A DNA stretch of 64,000 nt from Chromatiales bacterium (GTDB taxonomy: Bacteria > Pseudomonadota > Gammaproteobacteria > Chromatiales > Chromatiaceae): NCBI GenBank assembly GCA_028280505.1, contig JANQLO010000085.1:124001-188000 (forward strand), read 5' to 3'. The notes under the pieces were generated by a model, which made no database searches, was not told the origin of the DNA, and was given only the letters and a program-made list of their open reading frames with translations. A program made the translations under genes and the position numbers. Shown piece after piece: positions 45,599 through 55,164 of the stretch (positions are counted from its first letter, which is position 1; each line of letters begins with the position of its first letter).

Positions 45599-46180
45599 TT
45601 ACGGAAACGGGAACATATTGTTCAGCGTCCTTGCCGGTTTCGCCATACGATGCATCTCGGCGCTCATTACCTGCACCTCGTGGTTTATCGCCCCCATGGT
45701 GACGGCGATGTTCTCGACATTGACCCGGCTACCGGTCATCTGATGACCGATACTCCCAAGCGTCTCGTCGATGTTGTCGGTAATCGTACCGATCTGTTGC
45801 ATTTCACCGCGCATCAGCGCGGTGCTTTCGTTGATCGCCCCCATTTGAGCGACCTGAACCTCCATGGATTCCAGATGCTCGGTGATTTCATCCATTCGCA
45901 GTGTGACGGCGGAAAAATGGGTATTCATCGATCCCACCACGTTGGAGATCCGATTGATCTGCGAGCTCAAGGTCAGCAACAAAACCAAAATCGAGAAGGC
46001 GATAATGGACAGGATGATAAGGCCGGCACGAATACTGTAATTCAGGCGGTCACCCAGCTTGTTCTTAACGTCGATCTGGCTGAGAACAATACCCTCGAAC
46101 GAGCTTAAAGCGCGCAGATACTGCTGCTCGAGGATTGTGTCTACCGAGCTGGCTCGCGGATCGGGCAGTTCATCGGACAT
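45599..46180 (-). CDS. Met-rich single-span membrane protein with coiled coil (pair member B)
   Basis: This 193-residue protein is not recognised. It has an acidic N-terminus, a first amphipathic region (LEQQYLRALSSFEGIVLSQI), a membrane helix (AGLIILSIIAFSILVLLLTL) and then an extracytoplasmic coiled coil with MGAIN and MxxxM repeats, such as MGAINHEVQVMSAEMHRM. It ends LNNMFPFP. It is the first gene of the pair and starts 144 bases from the stop of the REC/GGDEF/EAL gene. Topology is like methyl-accepting or tethering proteins but with no HAMP or signalling domain. The gene order suggests co-expression with member A and perhaps minCDE. Confidence 0.7.
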   Translation of the reverse strand: MSDELPDPRASSVDTILEQQYLRALSSFEGIVLSQIDVKNKLGDRLNYSIRAGLIILSIIAFSILVLLLTLSSQINRISNVVGSMNTHFSAVTLRMDEITEHLESMEVQVAQMGAINESTALMRGEMQQIGTITDNIDETLGSIGHQMTGSRVNVENIAVTMGAINHEVQVMSAEMHRMAKPARTLNNMFPFP

Positions 46181-46324
46181 CGCTTGGCTATCCCTTAATC
46201 GATTTGGTCGTGCAGCGCACCACCGTACCGGAATTCACTTTGCGGACATTCTGACACATTCCGCTCGCGCCAGCGTTATCGGGCACGTGACGCGGGGCGC
46301 TCGACCTCAACCCAGGCAATCGAA

Positions 46325-48433
46325 TCAATGCGTAATACGCAGGTTTTTCTGCTGCAGCAACTGCCCCGCCTCGATGGCAGGTACCGGTTTGGAAAACCAA
46401 AAACCCTGCGCCTCCGGACAATCCATCGAAACCAAGGCATCGATCTGGTGCTGTGATTCGACACCTTCCGCAACGACATTGATATTGAGCATCCGACCAA
46501 GCCCGACAATAGTCTTGATGATCGCCGCACTTTGGGTTTCGCTGTCGAGGCTTTGAATGAACGAGCGATCGATCTTCAGGGTATCGTAGGAGCAACGCTG
46601 CAGATACGATAGCGAAGAATAGCCCGTACCGAAATCATCCATATGAATCTTGACGCCGAACTCCCTCAGCTCGTTGAGCACCGACTGCGTCGCATCCTCG
46701 CTATCGATAACGTCGCGTTCGGTAAGCTCGAGCGAAAGATCTTGTGGCGAGATGCCGCTCTCGGTCACGATGCGCTTAACACGCTGCAAAGCGTCCCTGG
46801 CACGAAACATACTCGCCGAAACATTAACGCTCATCCCGAGCGGCGAGCCGTTCACAAACACCTGACGCCACTGCCGTGCTTGTGAGCAGGCTTGTTCCAG
46901 CACCCACCAACTCAGTGTCGCGAGCATGCCGGTGTCTTCGACGACATTGAGAAAACTATCCGGTGCCAGTATCCCTTTCTCCGGATGCAACCAGCGAAGC
47001 AAAGCCTCGAACGCGACGATACGGCGTTCACTCAAAGTAACGATTGGCTGGTAATAAACGACGAATTCTCCACGGGCGAGCGCACGCCGCAGATCGGTTT
47101 CCATGTTCAGACGTGAAATTGCCGCCTGATGCATGGTGGTATCGAAGATCACCGTATTCTCCGTCTCGGATCGCTTGGCGCGATACATTGCCAGATCGGC
47201 GTCACGCAAAATCTCTTCGGGCGATTGATACTGCGACGCAGCCACGGCAATGCCGATACTGGCGCTGGTGTACATGCCACGCCCGGCAATCGAGAACTCC
47301 TGTTGAAACAAGGTATGAATCCGTTCGGAGACCTGGGCGGTATCCGCCTCGTCCTCGATATCGCTGACAAGAACGGCAAATTCGTCGCCACCCATACGGG
47401 CGACCGTGTCGCCGGGCCGAATCACACTCATCAAACGCCGCGCAATCGACACCAACAGACTATCGCCGGCCGAGTGTCCCAGGCTGTCGTTAACAAATTT
47501 AAACCGGTCGAGATCAAAATAGAGCACGGCGAAGCGCAACGTGTTGTTACGTTTGAATCGCCGCAAGGCCTGCTGTAAACGATCGATAAACAGTACCCTA
47601 TTGGGTAGGCCGGTCAATGCATCGTGCAACGCACGATGGATCAGTTGATTCTCCGTTTCCTTGCGCTTGGCGATACTGCTGATCGAACCGGCCATGCGTA
47701 CGGCACGTCCGGTCTTGTCGGCCAAGATAACGCCGCGCGCGTAAACCCAAAGGTACTCACCGCTCTCGTGCCGCAGACGGTGTTCGTATTCGAAATGCCG
47801 GCGCGGGCCGTCCAGTTTGGCCGACATGATGCGCTTGAGTTCCGGTAGGTCTTCCGGATGAACACGCTCGAACCAGTCTTGAAGACGATCGACACCCGCA
47901 TCCCCGGTGAGACCGATCAGTTCGTTCCAACGCGGAGAGAAATAGGCCTTTTGCGTGTCGGCTTCCCAATCCCAGATGCAATCATTGGCACCGGCAACCG
48001 CAAGTGCGTACCGCTCCTTAACCTTGATCAAGGCTTGTTCGGCACGTTGCCGCTCGATGGCGTAAATAATGGCGCGATGCAACAACGCCGCATTGACCTC
48101 ACGTTTGATAAGGTAATCTTGCGCACCGGCACGAACCGCGCTGGCAGCGGTACTCTCCTCATTGCAGTTGGTCAGAATGATGATCGGCACACCGACGGCC
48201 GCCGCAGCAATCTGCCGGTAACCGTCGAGACCTTTGGTATCGGGAAGATGCAAGTCCAGCAGCACGATATCGGGAACATGCCCGGCATTGATGTCGTTCA
48301 GCGCACTGGCGATGCTGCGCGTATGGCGAATGCTGTAGGCGTGAGAATAGCGCTTCGCCAAATACAAACGGACAATCTCTGCCTCCTGCGGATTGTCTTC
48401 CACCAGTAAGACGTCGATGTTAGTACCGTTCAT
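46325..48433 (-). CDS. Response regulator with PAS, GGDEF and EAL domains
   Basis: This 702-residue cytoplasmic protein has an N-terminal receiver domain (LLVEDNP; phospho-acceptor Asp60 in LLDLHLPD), PAS about 140-255, GGDEF about 270-430 (MGGDEF intact) and EAL about 440-690. The EAL motifs are FEALLRW, LELTERD, DDFGTG and KIDRSF. Both c-di-GMP synthesis and breakdown are possible. The histidine kinase gene ends 32 bases upstream on the same strand, so the two very likely form a two-component c-di-GMP switch. Confidence 0.93.
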   Translation of the reverse strand: MNGTNIDVLLVEDNPQEAEIVRLYLAKRYSHAYSIRHTRSIASALNDINAGHVPDIVLLDLHLPDTKGLDGYRQIAAAAVGVPIIILTNCNEESTAASAVRAGAQDYLIKREVNAALLHRAIIYAIERQRAEQALIKVKERYALAVAGANDCIWDWEADTQKAYFSPRWNELIGLTGDAGVDRLQDWFERVHPEDLPELKRIMSAKLDGPRRHFEYEHRLRHESGEYLWVYARGVILADKTGRAVRMAGSISSIAKRKETENQLIHRALHDALTGLPNRVLFIDRLQQALRRFKRNNTLRFAVLYFDLDRFKFVNDSLGHSAGDSLLVSIARRLMSVIRPGDTVARMGGDEFAVLVSDIEDEADTAQVSERIHTLFQQEFSIAGRGMYTSASIGIAVAASQYQSPEEILRDADLAMYRAKRSETENTVIFDTTMHQAAISRLNMETDLRRALARGEFVVYYQPIVTLSERRIVAFEALLRWLHPEKGILAPDSFLNVVEDTGMLATLSWWVLEQACSQARQWRQVFVNGSPLGMSVNVSASMFRARDALQRVKRIVTESGISPQDLSLELTERDVIDSEDATQSVLNELREFGVKIHMDDFGTGYSSLSYLQRCSYDTLKIDRSFIQSLDSETQSAAIIKTIVGLGRMLNINVVAEGVESQHQIDALVSMDCPEAQGFWFSKPVPAIEAGQLLQQKNLRITH

Positions 48434-48465
48434 ACTGTTCTCGGATTGGCGTCACCCTGGGTATT

Positions 48466-49614
48466 TTAGCCGGCCGTCATGTCGACGGCTTCCTCTGCCT
48501 GAGGCACCGAGAAAATGAATACACTACCGCTGCCAAGCGACGATCTTACCCAAATATTACCGCCATGGTTATGGATGATCCGCTTGCAAATCGCGAGCCC
48601 CATACCGGTCCCTGGATAATCTTCTACCGAACCGGCACGTTCAAACATACCAAATATCCGCTTGGTATCCTCATCGGAAATACCGATGCCATTGTCCTTG
48701 ATACCAATACGCCACTCGCTGCGCACACGTTGTGCACGTGCAGTAACGTGTAGCGGTCGTTCACTGCGGAACTTGATTGCGTTACCGATAAGGTTCTGGA
48801 AAACCCGCTGGAACTGCCTGCGATCGACCATCAAGGTAGGTAACCGATGTTGGCGGCTCACACTGCCGCCGATCTCGTCCAGGGTCACCTTATAGAGCTC
48901 GACTGCTTCGTCGAGCAGGTCGTTGAAATCGACCAGCTGACAATCGGGCTCGGCATTTTGCAGACGCGAGAAGTCCAACAGCTCATCCAACATCTCTTGG
49001 GTACGCGCCAGGTTGAATTGAAGATGGCCGAGTACCTTGGAGCCGGAATCGCCCAACTCGCCAAGGTGGTCTTCGTTGAGAATATCGGCATAACGCCGAG
49101 CAAGTTGCAGAGGATCCTGCAGATCGTGCGAAACAGCGTAAACCAAACGCTCACGTTCCTCGCCATTCGGTTCGTCTACGGCCGTCTCTTCCGCATCGCC
49201 GGGCTCGTGCCGCAGGCTGAAACTGCGCTCCTGCGCGTCGAGTTTGCCCACCAGACGTGCCAATGCGACAAAACCGGCGCTACTCCGGGGATACACCGTC
49301 GTCACCTCGGCGTCGAGTGACGAATCGAGTCGGTCGTGACGCTTGGGTTCGACCAACAATACCTGTAGCGCGTTCGGTCGATTCTTGGCGCAGGCCATCG
49401 TGATGTCTCGCCAACTGGACCACCGCTGACGCTCGTCGACAACAATGATTTGATAACGGGTTTCCGAATACAAGGCATCGTAGAACGCTTTTGCCGAGGT
49501 CACGGCAAAGACGCGCACGTTGGCACCGCCGGCTTTCTCGGCCAGCAATGAAGTCAACACCAACTCGTCTGCAACGGAGGTGCTAACAAACAACAGATTG
49601 ATGTTTGCATCCAT
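48466..49614 (-). CDS. Hybrid-like histidine kinase with degenerate receiver-type N-terminus
   Basis: From ATG 49614 (MDANINLLFVS) the product is 382 residues. An in-frame start at 49746 would add 44 residues of unclear origin; neither has a good ribosome site. Residues 1-125 look like a receiver fold (LLFVSTS, IIVVDE) without a full phosphorylation site. The HisKA domain has VSHDLQDPLQ, with the phospho-accepting His at residue 163. The HATPase domain has NLIGNAIKF, DNGIGI and GTGMGLAICKRI. There are no membrane helices, so it is cytoplasmic. It is the probable partner of the GGDEF/EAL response regulator encoded next. Confidence 0.85.
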   Translation of the reverse strand: MDANINLLFVSTSVADELVLTSLLAEKAGGANVRVFAVTSAKAFYDALYSETRYQIIVVDERQRWSSWRDITMACAKNRPNALQVLLVEPKRHDRLDSSLDAEVTTVYPRSSAGFVALARLVGKLDAQERSFSLRHEPGDAEETAVDEPNGEERERLVYAVSHDLQDPLQLARRYADILNEDHLGELGDSGSKVLGHLQFNLARTQEMLDELLDFSRLQNAEPDCQLVDFNDLLDEAVELYKVTLDEIGGSVSRQHRLPTLMVDRRQFQRVFQNLIGNAIKFRSERPLHVTARAQRVRSEWRIGIKDNGIGISDEDTKRIFGMFERAGSVEDYPGTGMGLAICKRIIHNHGGNIWVRSSLGSGSVFIFSVPQAEEAVDMTAG

Positions 49615-49746
49615 GTAGTTTTTGTTGTCGGCACTTGACGTTTTAAGTGGCACGCATCGGGCGTCGTAACTGCCTGAAGTCGAAACCACGGAAGCCTTCT
49701 CGAGGAGGCCTTTAAAGGGCATTGCCGTACTACCAGTTACCACCAA

Positions 49747-50300
49747 ATTTTTCTTTACAAATCATACCTTAAGCCAATTCATTTAGCGATTGTTTACGGC
49801 CCCATTTTCACAAAAACAGAGGATAAAAAAACGGCGAAAAACCGGCACTCGTGAATCGTTGACGCAAGCGGATTCGCAAGCAGAAAAGTCTTCATAAAAA
49901 GCGCCATTAAAGACCCTTTTTAGGCACCAAATTCTTTTAGTGTCAGGTGATTTATCACTATTATCGAACCCGGAAAGCGCAAACTCATGACTTTAATTCC
50001 TGCCCAAAAATGGCCTGATGCCAACAATTCCTCTCCCTCCGGGTCGCTGATTGTTACCGCGCAAAACAAATCGGGAAGCAGATTTTCACCGGGACCGGAA
50101 AACACCCGATCATGCCGGCTACAGCAAAGCTTTTTCGAACGAGCCGGACCCCCGAAGCCGAAATGATAGTGCGCAATTTCCCCAGCAACATCGTTGTTAT
50201 CCAGATGAAATCATGTTGGCCATGAGCGGACAGGTACGTTCGCCGTAGCTTGAATGGAAGAAGCGATGGAACCGCCCATAACCCGCTAGAATACGACCGC
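49747..50300. other. Long intergenic region without an identifiable gene
   Basis: The half near the kinase is AT-rich and should hold its promoter, though no clear -35/-10 pair stands out. A 12-bp palindrome GTGAT-TT-ATCAC lies at 49947-49958. Short open frames on the - strand (to 50350) have no family-like sequence or ribosome site. A TAGAAT at 50287-50292, nine bases before the next ATG, could be a -10 box and would imply a nearly leaderless mRNA. Confidence 0.4.
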
Positions 50301-50666
50301 ATGAATTTGAACGATCCGTTCCAGCGTGTCAGCCGTAAAAGACAACGCACTTACGCGGCGTTAAGAGATAGCCTATTAAAGCAAGGCGTGCATGACTACG
50401 ATGCCGCACTGGTAGTGTCCAATGCCATGTCACGCAATGCCGCCGTCCTGTCGGCGATATTACTTGTCGCCACGGTGATCTCAGTGGTCTTGTTTCCACA
50501 TGCCGCAGGTATCGTTCTTATACTCGCTTTGCTCGCGGCGATCTGGATCGGCACGACCTTCTTTCAGGCTCGTATGCATCTCAAGCGTTATATGCTTGAG
50601 GAATGTCGGCCATCGACACCAAATTCGGACACCGAAGATACCAACGACCCAGGAGATACACCATGA
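50301..50666 (+). CDS. Small two-helix membrane protein of unknown function
   Basis: From ATG 50301 the product is 121 residues: a basic cytoplasmic N-terminus, two adjacent membrane helices (AAVLSAILLVATVISVVLF and AGIVLILALLAAIWIGTTFF), then a short charged tail. No family is recognised. Its stop overlaps the DsrE-like start by ATGA, so the two are co-translated, and apbE follows 13 bases after that. An upstream TTG at 50250 would only add a short unsupported extension. It may anchor or assist the periplasmic partner. Confidence 0.65.
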   Translation: MNLNDPFQRVSRKRQRTYAALRDSLLKQGVHDYDAALVVSNAMSRNAAVLSAILLVATVISVVLFPHAAGIVLILALLAAIWIGTTFFQARMHLKRYMLEECRPSTPNSDTEDTNDPGDTP

Positions 50667-51178
50667 ACATGACGCAAAGCAGATTCGCGATCAAAGGCAG
50701 TGTACTCGGCCTGACCTTGATAATCGTCGCGCTGGCAGGACTTGTACCCAATGACGCACGCGCCGATGAAGACGTCGTCAAAGTCGTCTATCACGCCGAT
50801 TTCGCCGACCCGCGGCGATTCAGCGCGATGCTCACCAGCATCAACAACATGGTGACCTATTATCAGAACGAACTCATCGAATACGATATCCGTATCGTAT
50901 TCGTCGCCCACGGTATCCGATTCGTCACCGATGACAAATTGGTGGGAACACCTTTCGCCGAAGATGTCGCCATGGCCGAACGGCGTGCAAACAATGCCGG
51001 GCGCCTCAGTGCCCTGCACTCCGTGCAGGACGTTAAGCTCGAGCTGTGCGACATCACACGCTCTCAAATCAATCTCGACGCCGACAAATTATACGACGGG
51101 GTCGACCAGGTGCCCTCGGGTGTCGTGCAACTCGCGCAGCTGCAAAGCGAGGGCTTCGCCTACATAAAGATCGAATGA
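50663..51178 (+). CDS. Exported DsrE-fold protein
   Basis: ATG 50663 has AGGAG nine bases upstream; product 171 residues. It has a signal peptide (SVLGLTLIIVALAGLVPNDARA) and then a DsrE/F-like core: VVKVVYHADFADPRRFSAML, NMVTYYQNELIEYDIRIVFV, LELCDITRSQIN. DsrE-fold proteins handle sulfur on a conserved Cys; here the single mature-chain Cys (LELCDITR) stands where many periplasmic members keep one. The location in the periplasm and the ApbE neighbour suggest a redox role. The substrate is unknown. Confidence 0.78.
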   Translation: MNMTQSRFAIKGSVLGLTLIIVALAGLVPNDARADEDVVKVVYHADFADPRRFSAMLTSINNMVTYYQNELIEYDIRIVFVAHGIRFVTDDKLVGTPFAEDVAMAERRANNAGRLSALHSVQDVKLELCDITRSQINLDADKLYDGVDQVPSGVVQLAQLQSEGFAYIKIE

Positions 51179-51191
51179 GTCACTCCAGAAC

Positions 51192-52256
51192 ATGCCATTG
51201 CAACGAGACCGTCGAATCGCGCGGGTCGGCGCTTGGTCGACGATCGTCATTTCGCTGGTGCTGCCGGCCCTGCTTGGCTGTACCGCACAATCCCCTCAGA
51301 TCGCCGAACTCTCTGGCGAAACCATGGGGACTACCTTCAGTATCAAACTCTCGCCCCCACCCGACCGAGCCACCCAAACGGCGATAAAACAACAGGTGGA
51401 ACAACGTCTAACAGAGATCAATCAACAGCTATCGACCTACATTCCCGATTCCGACCTGATGCGCTTCAACCGTTCCGTGTCAACCGACTGGCAACCGGTA
51501 CCGATCGCATTGGCCTCGCTCGTCGATCAAGCCAAAACGATCAGCCTGCGCACGGAGGGACTTTACGATGTCACCGTCGGGCCGCTCGTCGAACTTTGGG
51601 GGTTTGGCAGTAGCGGAACACGTACTCAACCACCGACACCGGCGGCCATCGACGCTACCGTCGCCAGAATAGGACACCAACACGTCGACGTCCGCATGAC
51701 ACCGCCCGCCCTGCGTAAGGCCATGCCGAGTCTGGCAATCGACCTGTCCTCGATCGCCAAGGGCTGGGCAGTCGATCAGCTCAGTGCACTGTTATCGGCA
51801 CAAGGCGTCGAGGCATTTCTGGTCGAGATCGGCGGTGAAACGCGCACCAAGGGTAAAAAGCAAAACGGACAACCCTGGCGTATCGCCATCGAGCGTCCTT
51901 TGTATAGCGAACGCAAGATCCAAGGCGGCATCGAGGCGGTCGATATTGCCATCGCCACGTCCGGCGACTACCGCAACTATTTCGAACACGACGGCCAGCG
52001 CTACTCACACACGATAGACCCAACAACCGGCAGTGTTGTTCGTCATCGCCTCGCATCCGTTACGGTCATCGCCGAGACTTGCGCGGAGGCCGATGCCTGG
52101 GCCACCGCATTGATGGCACTCGGCGAAGTGCGGGCACCGAAGTTGGCGGAGCTGCTGGGGATCCGCGCGCTATTCATTATTCGCGAACCCGAAGGATTAC
52201 GCGAACACGTAACATCGGCACTGAGCAAGTCTCAGGTGTGGCAAACCCTACAATGA
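51192..52256 (+). CDS. apbE: FAD:protein FMN transferase (ApbE lipoprotein)
   Basis: This 354-residue protein has a lipoprotein signal (LVLPALLGC, acylated Cys), then the ApbE core: ELSGETMGTTFSIKL, the IDLSSIAKGWAVDQL segment, VEIGGETRTKG and YSHTIDPTTG. ApbE uses FAD to attach FMN to Thr/Ser of partner proteins in the periplasm, such as NqrC or RnfG subunits. No such flavoprotein is encoded here. It is last in the small membrane protein/DsrE-like/ApbE operon and converges on the cyclase gene. Confidence 0.93.
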   Translation: MPLQRDRRIARVGAWSTIVISLVLPALLGCTAQSPQIAELSGETMGTTFSIKLSPPPDRATQTAIKQQVEQRLTEINQQLSTYIPDSDLMRFNRSVSTDWQPVPIALASLVDQAKTISLRTEGLYDVTVGPLVELWGFGSSGTRTQPPTPAAIDATVARIGHQHVDVRMTPPALRKAMPSLAIDLSSIAKGWAVDQLSALLSAQGVEAFLVEIGGETRTKGKKQNGQPWRIAIERPLYSERKIQGGIEAVDIAIATSGDYRNYFEHDGQRYSHTIDPTTGSVVRHRLASVTVIAETCAEADAWATALMALGEVRAPKLAELLGIRALFIIREPEGLREHVTSALSKSQVWQTLQ

Positions 52257-52292
52257 GCCATAGGGACGTCGTTGCCAGACAGGCTATACCCC

Positions 52293-54281
52293 TTACGCAT
52301 CGGCGCCTTGTGAATGCCGTCCGTAAAAACAGAATCTTGCTTCACCCTCTTTTTTCGCCAGATACATCGCTGCATCCGCAAGGTTCATCAAATCGGCGGA
52401 ACTATGCGCGTCAAGGGGAAACAAGCTGATCCCGATACTGACACTGAGCATCACGGCCCCTTTCTGCACCTCAAATGGCTGGGCAAAAGCGTTCATGATT
52501 TTTATCGCAACCGCGGCAGCATGATCCGGACCTGTCAGATCTTCCAACAGTACGACAAATTCGTCACCGCCCAAACGCGCCAGTAGATCGGCCTCGCGCA
52601 CGGTCGCCGCCAAACGCTCAGCGACCAAACGCAGCAGTTCATCGCCTGCCAGGTGGCCCTTCGTATCGTTGACCGCTTTAAAACCGTCCAGGTCCAGAAA
52701 CAGCAACGCCAACATGTGTTCGTGCCGCTTGGCACGCTTGATCGCATTGTCCAGTTCCCCTGCCAGCATCAGACGATTGGGCAATCCGGTCAATGCATCG
52801 TGATACGCCAGATACTGTAAGCGCTCCTGTGATTCCTGGATCATGCTGATGTCAGACAATACGCCGACATAGTGAGTAACCTCGCCGGCGGTTTTGATTG
52901 CACTGATACTCAACCACTGCGGATACACCTCGCCGCTCTTGCGCCGGTTCCAGATGTCGCCATGCCATTGGCCCTCCCGATCGAGCACCTGCCACATCCG
53001 CTGATAAAAATCCTTATGGTGCCGCCCGGAACTCAGCAAACTGGGGTTGCGTCCCCGAACCTCACCCAATGCGTAACCGGTGATGCGGGTGAACCCGGGA
53101 TTCACCGATTCGATCAAGGCATTGGCATCGGTGATCATGACCCCTTCCGCAGTGCTCTCGATGATGACGGAGGCAAGACGGAGTTCCTCACGTGTCTCAT
53201 GCTCAGTCGTTACATCGATAAGCACACCATGCACCAAGCCGACATCCTCGTACTCACCGAGGATGCGCGCGTGACCCTGTCGTTTATCGGGAAAGTGCAA
53301 TCGAATCTCGAGCTCGAAGGGTTGTCGCGACCCATGGCAGGCAGCGATGGCCTGCGACAAACCGGCTCGGTCGTCGGGATGCACCCGGGCGATGACCAAT
53401 GCGATGTTCGGCTGTGCATCGAACGGGTAATCCAATGTTCGGAACAACTGCTGCGACCAATGCGGACACGAACCATCGACCCGGCAAGCCCAGCTACCCA
53501 TGCCTGCCAGTTGTTGCGCCTGAAGCAAATCGCGATTGGTGCGACTGAGCATCTCGGTACGTGACTGCACGCGACGTTCGAGTTGCTCCTGATTTTCGAG
53601 CAACTGTAAGGTCATCCGATTTATCGATGAGGCCAGATAGCCGAGTTCGTCGTCGGCACTACCCCGTGCGAACGCCTGCGACTCGAACTTGATATCGCGT
53701 ACACCGGCGGCCACCTTACCGGCATCGCTCGCCATTTGTTCTACCGGGTCTACGATCAGCCGCTTCACGAAAAACAACAAAAGCGCAACCAACACACCGA
53801 TTTCCACGAGGCTGACCAGAAACATCAGCAAGGCACGCTGCCGGATGTATGCCACCAATCCGGCAAAACTACCAACGACGATCAATTCCCCTAAATCAAT
53901 CGTCTTATCGCGGTGCGAATGGAGAATATTGAGCTTGACGACCACCTCGTCCCCGCCACCGCGCTGTCCGGCAGAAAAGTATTCGTCGCCATTGCGCGTT
54001 ACTGCGGCATAACGAACGCCGGTCGATTCGACCAGACCGTCGAGCAACGACTGGGTTTGCAATTCATCGAGCAACCATAGCGAATTGCGCAGGGCATCCA
54101 GTTGCACCACTGCGTGCTGCTCGATGTTTCGAGTCATCAGTTCGGCATGTTCGCGGTAATCGACATTCAAATGCAGAATCATGCGCGTCAATGACGCCAA
54201 CACCACGACCGACACCACACCAATAGTGATACGCTTTGCAAGACGGCGACGATAAGGGCGCTTATCCGACGCATCGCTCAT
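52293..54281 (-). CDS. Membrane diguanylate cyclase with HAMP and PAS domains
   Basis: This 662-residue protein has TM1 (about 17-35), a periplasmic loop of about 110 residues, TM2 (about 150-172), HAMP (about 175-228, then an ERRVQSRTEML coil), two PAS domains (about 250-360 and 375-490) and a GGDEF domain (about 500-655; [14 protein letters not shown]). No EAL follows, so it should only synthesise c-di-GMP. Its ATG overlaps the stop of the periplasmic binding protein gene by four bases. That coupling suggests the binding protein senses a ligand and passes the signal to this cyclase. Confidence 0.92.
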   Translation of the reverse strand: MSDASDKRPYRRRLAKRITIGVVSVVVLASLTRMILHLNVDYREHAELMTRNIEQHAVVQLDALRNSLWLLDELQTQSLLDGLVESTGVRYAAVTRNGDEYFSAGQRGGGDEVVVKLNILHSHRDKTIDLGELIVVGSFAGLVAYIRQRALLMFLVSLVEIGVLVALLLFFVKRLIVDPVEQMASDAGKVAAGVRDIKFESQAFARGSADDELGYLASSINRMTLQLLENQEQLERRVQSRTEMLSRTNRDLLQAQQLAGMGSWACRVDGSCPHWSQQLFRTLDYPFDAQPNIALVIARVHPDDRAGLSQAIAACHGSRQPFELEIRLHFPDKRQGHARILGEYEDVGLVHGVLIDVTTEHETREELRLASVIIESTAEGVMITDANALIESVNPGFTRITGYALGEVRGRNPSLLSSGRHHKDFYQRMWQVLDREGQWHGDIWNRRKSGEVYPQWLSISAIKTAGEVTHYVGVLSDISMIQESQERLQYLAYHDALTGLPNRLMLAGELDNAIKRAKRHEHMLALLFLDLDGFKAVNDTKGHLAGDELLRLVAERLAATVREADLLARLGGDEFVVLLEDLTGPDHAAAVAIKIMNAFAQPFEVQKGAVMLSVSIGISLFPLDAHSSADLMNLADAAMYLAKKEGEARFCFYGRHSQGADA

Positions 54282-54994
54282 AAAGCAAACGCCCCGAAGA
54301 CCACCTGATGTAATGCTTGGTAGCTCCCGTCGGCTTTGAGTTCGCGCAACACCCGCTCGACTTGCGGCACCAATGCCGCATGACGCCTATTCAAGTACAT
54401 ATACATCGATCGAGAAGTCAGCGGAGGATCGACGATTCGGGCCGCATGACAACCTATATCCTGCATCAAGCTGAGCGCTTGATGCCGCTCGTATACCGCG
54501 GTATGCACTCGACTGGCTTGTAGCAAGTCGAACAACGCCGCACCATCGCGCACTTTGGTCAACGAGCGGTAACGCCGCACATTGTCTTCCACCACCTTCC
54601 AACCGGTGATGATCGCGACATCATGTTCGGCAAGATCGTCCCATTCTTCGATATTCGCATCGGGATGTCGGGTGATCGCGACGAAGTCATACTGAATCAT
54701 CGCTTCCCCGACCGGCAGCATATTGGGATAACGCTCATCCAGCCCGGCAATACGAACCAGATTGCCATCGTCGATACCCTGCTCGACATTGAGCAGGGCA
54801 CGTTCGGCCGCAACACGTACAAACTCTGTATCGATACCCAGTCGGGAGAAGATGTCGCGGGTCAGGCGAATCTGGAATTCTGCCTGCGGAGAGCCGGGAG
54901 CAAAGCCCATGTTGAAGACGAGCGTTCGGGGCGTATCCGCCGCTGCGGCGACGCACGTCAACATCAAAAAACCGAAAAACAAACCACGTTCCAT
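54278..54994 (-). CDS. Periplasmic solute-binding-like sensor protein (SBP family 3 type)
   Basis: This 238-residue protein has a signal peptide (GLFFGFLMLTCVAAAADT) and the fold pattern of family 3 binding proteins (IFSRLGIDTEFVRVAAERAL, DDGNLVRIAGLDERYPN, YMYLNRRHAALVPQVERVL). No transporter genes accompany it. Instead it is directly coupled to the diguanylate cyclase downstream, which favours a sensory role. The ligand is unknown; many such proteins bind amino acids, and this one could respond to any small polar molecule. Confidence 0.83.
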   Translation of the reverse strand: MERGLFFGFLMLTCVAAAADTPRTLVFNMGFAPGSPQAEFQIRLTRDIFSRLGIDTEFVRVAAERALLNVEQGIDDGNLVRIAGLDERYPNMLPVGEAMIQYDFVAITRHPDANIEEWDDLAEHDVAIITGWKVVEDNVRRYRSLTKVRDGAALFDLLQASRVHTAVYERHQALSLMQDIGCHAARIVDPPLTSRSMYMYLNRRHAALVPQVERVLRELKADGSYQALHQVVFGAFAL

Positions 54995-55164
54995 CTTCCC
55001 TGTCCAGACACGGCACTTATAATAATTTTACGCTTGGCGCACGATAGCATAACTGAAGAAAATCAATTTCTTGGCGCCAGATCAATAATTGTGTCGAGCA
55101 GATACCGTGTTTACGAACTATGCCATGTGAAGTATCTGCGCTTCGCCACGCTTTTCAGCCGATT

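Noticed and set aside
50054-50350. 98-codon and 61-codon - strand frames in the gap upstream of the small membrane protein
   Set aside because: No ribosome site, no family pattern, and they overlap the start of a better supported gene.
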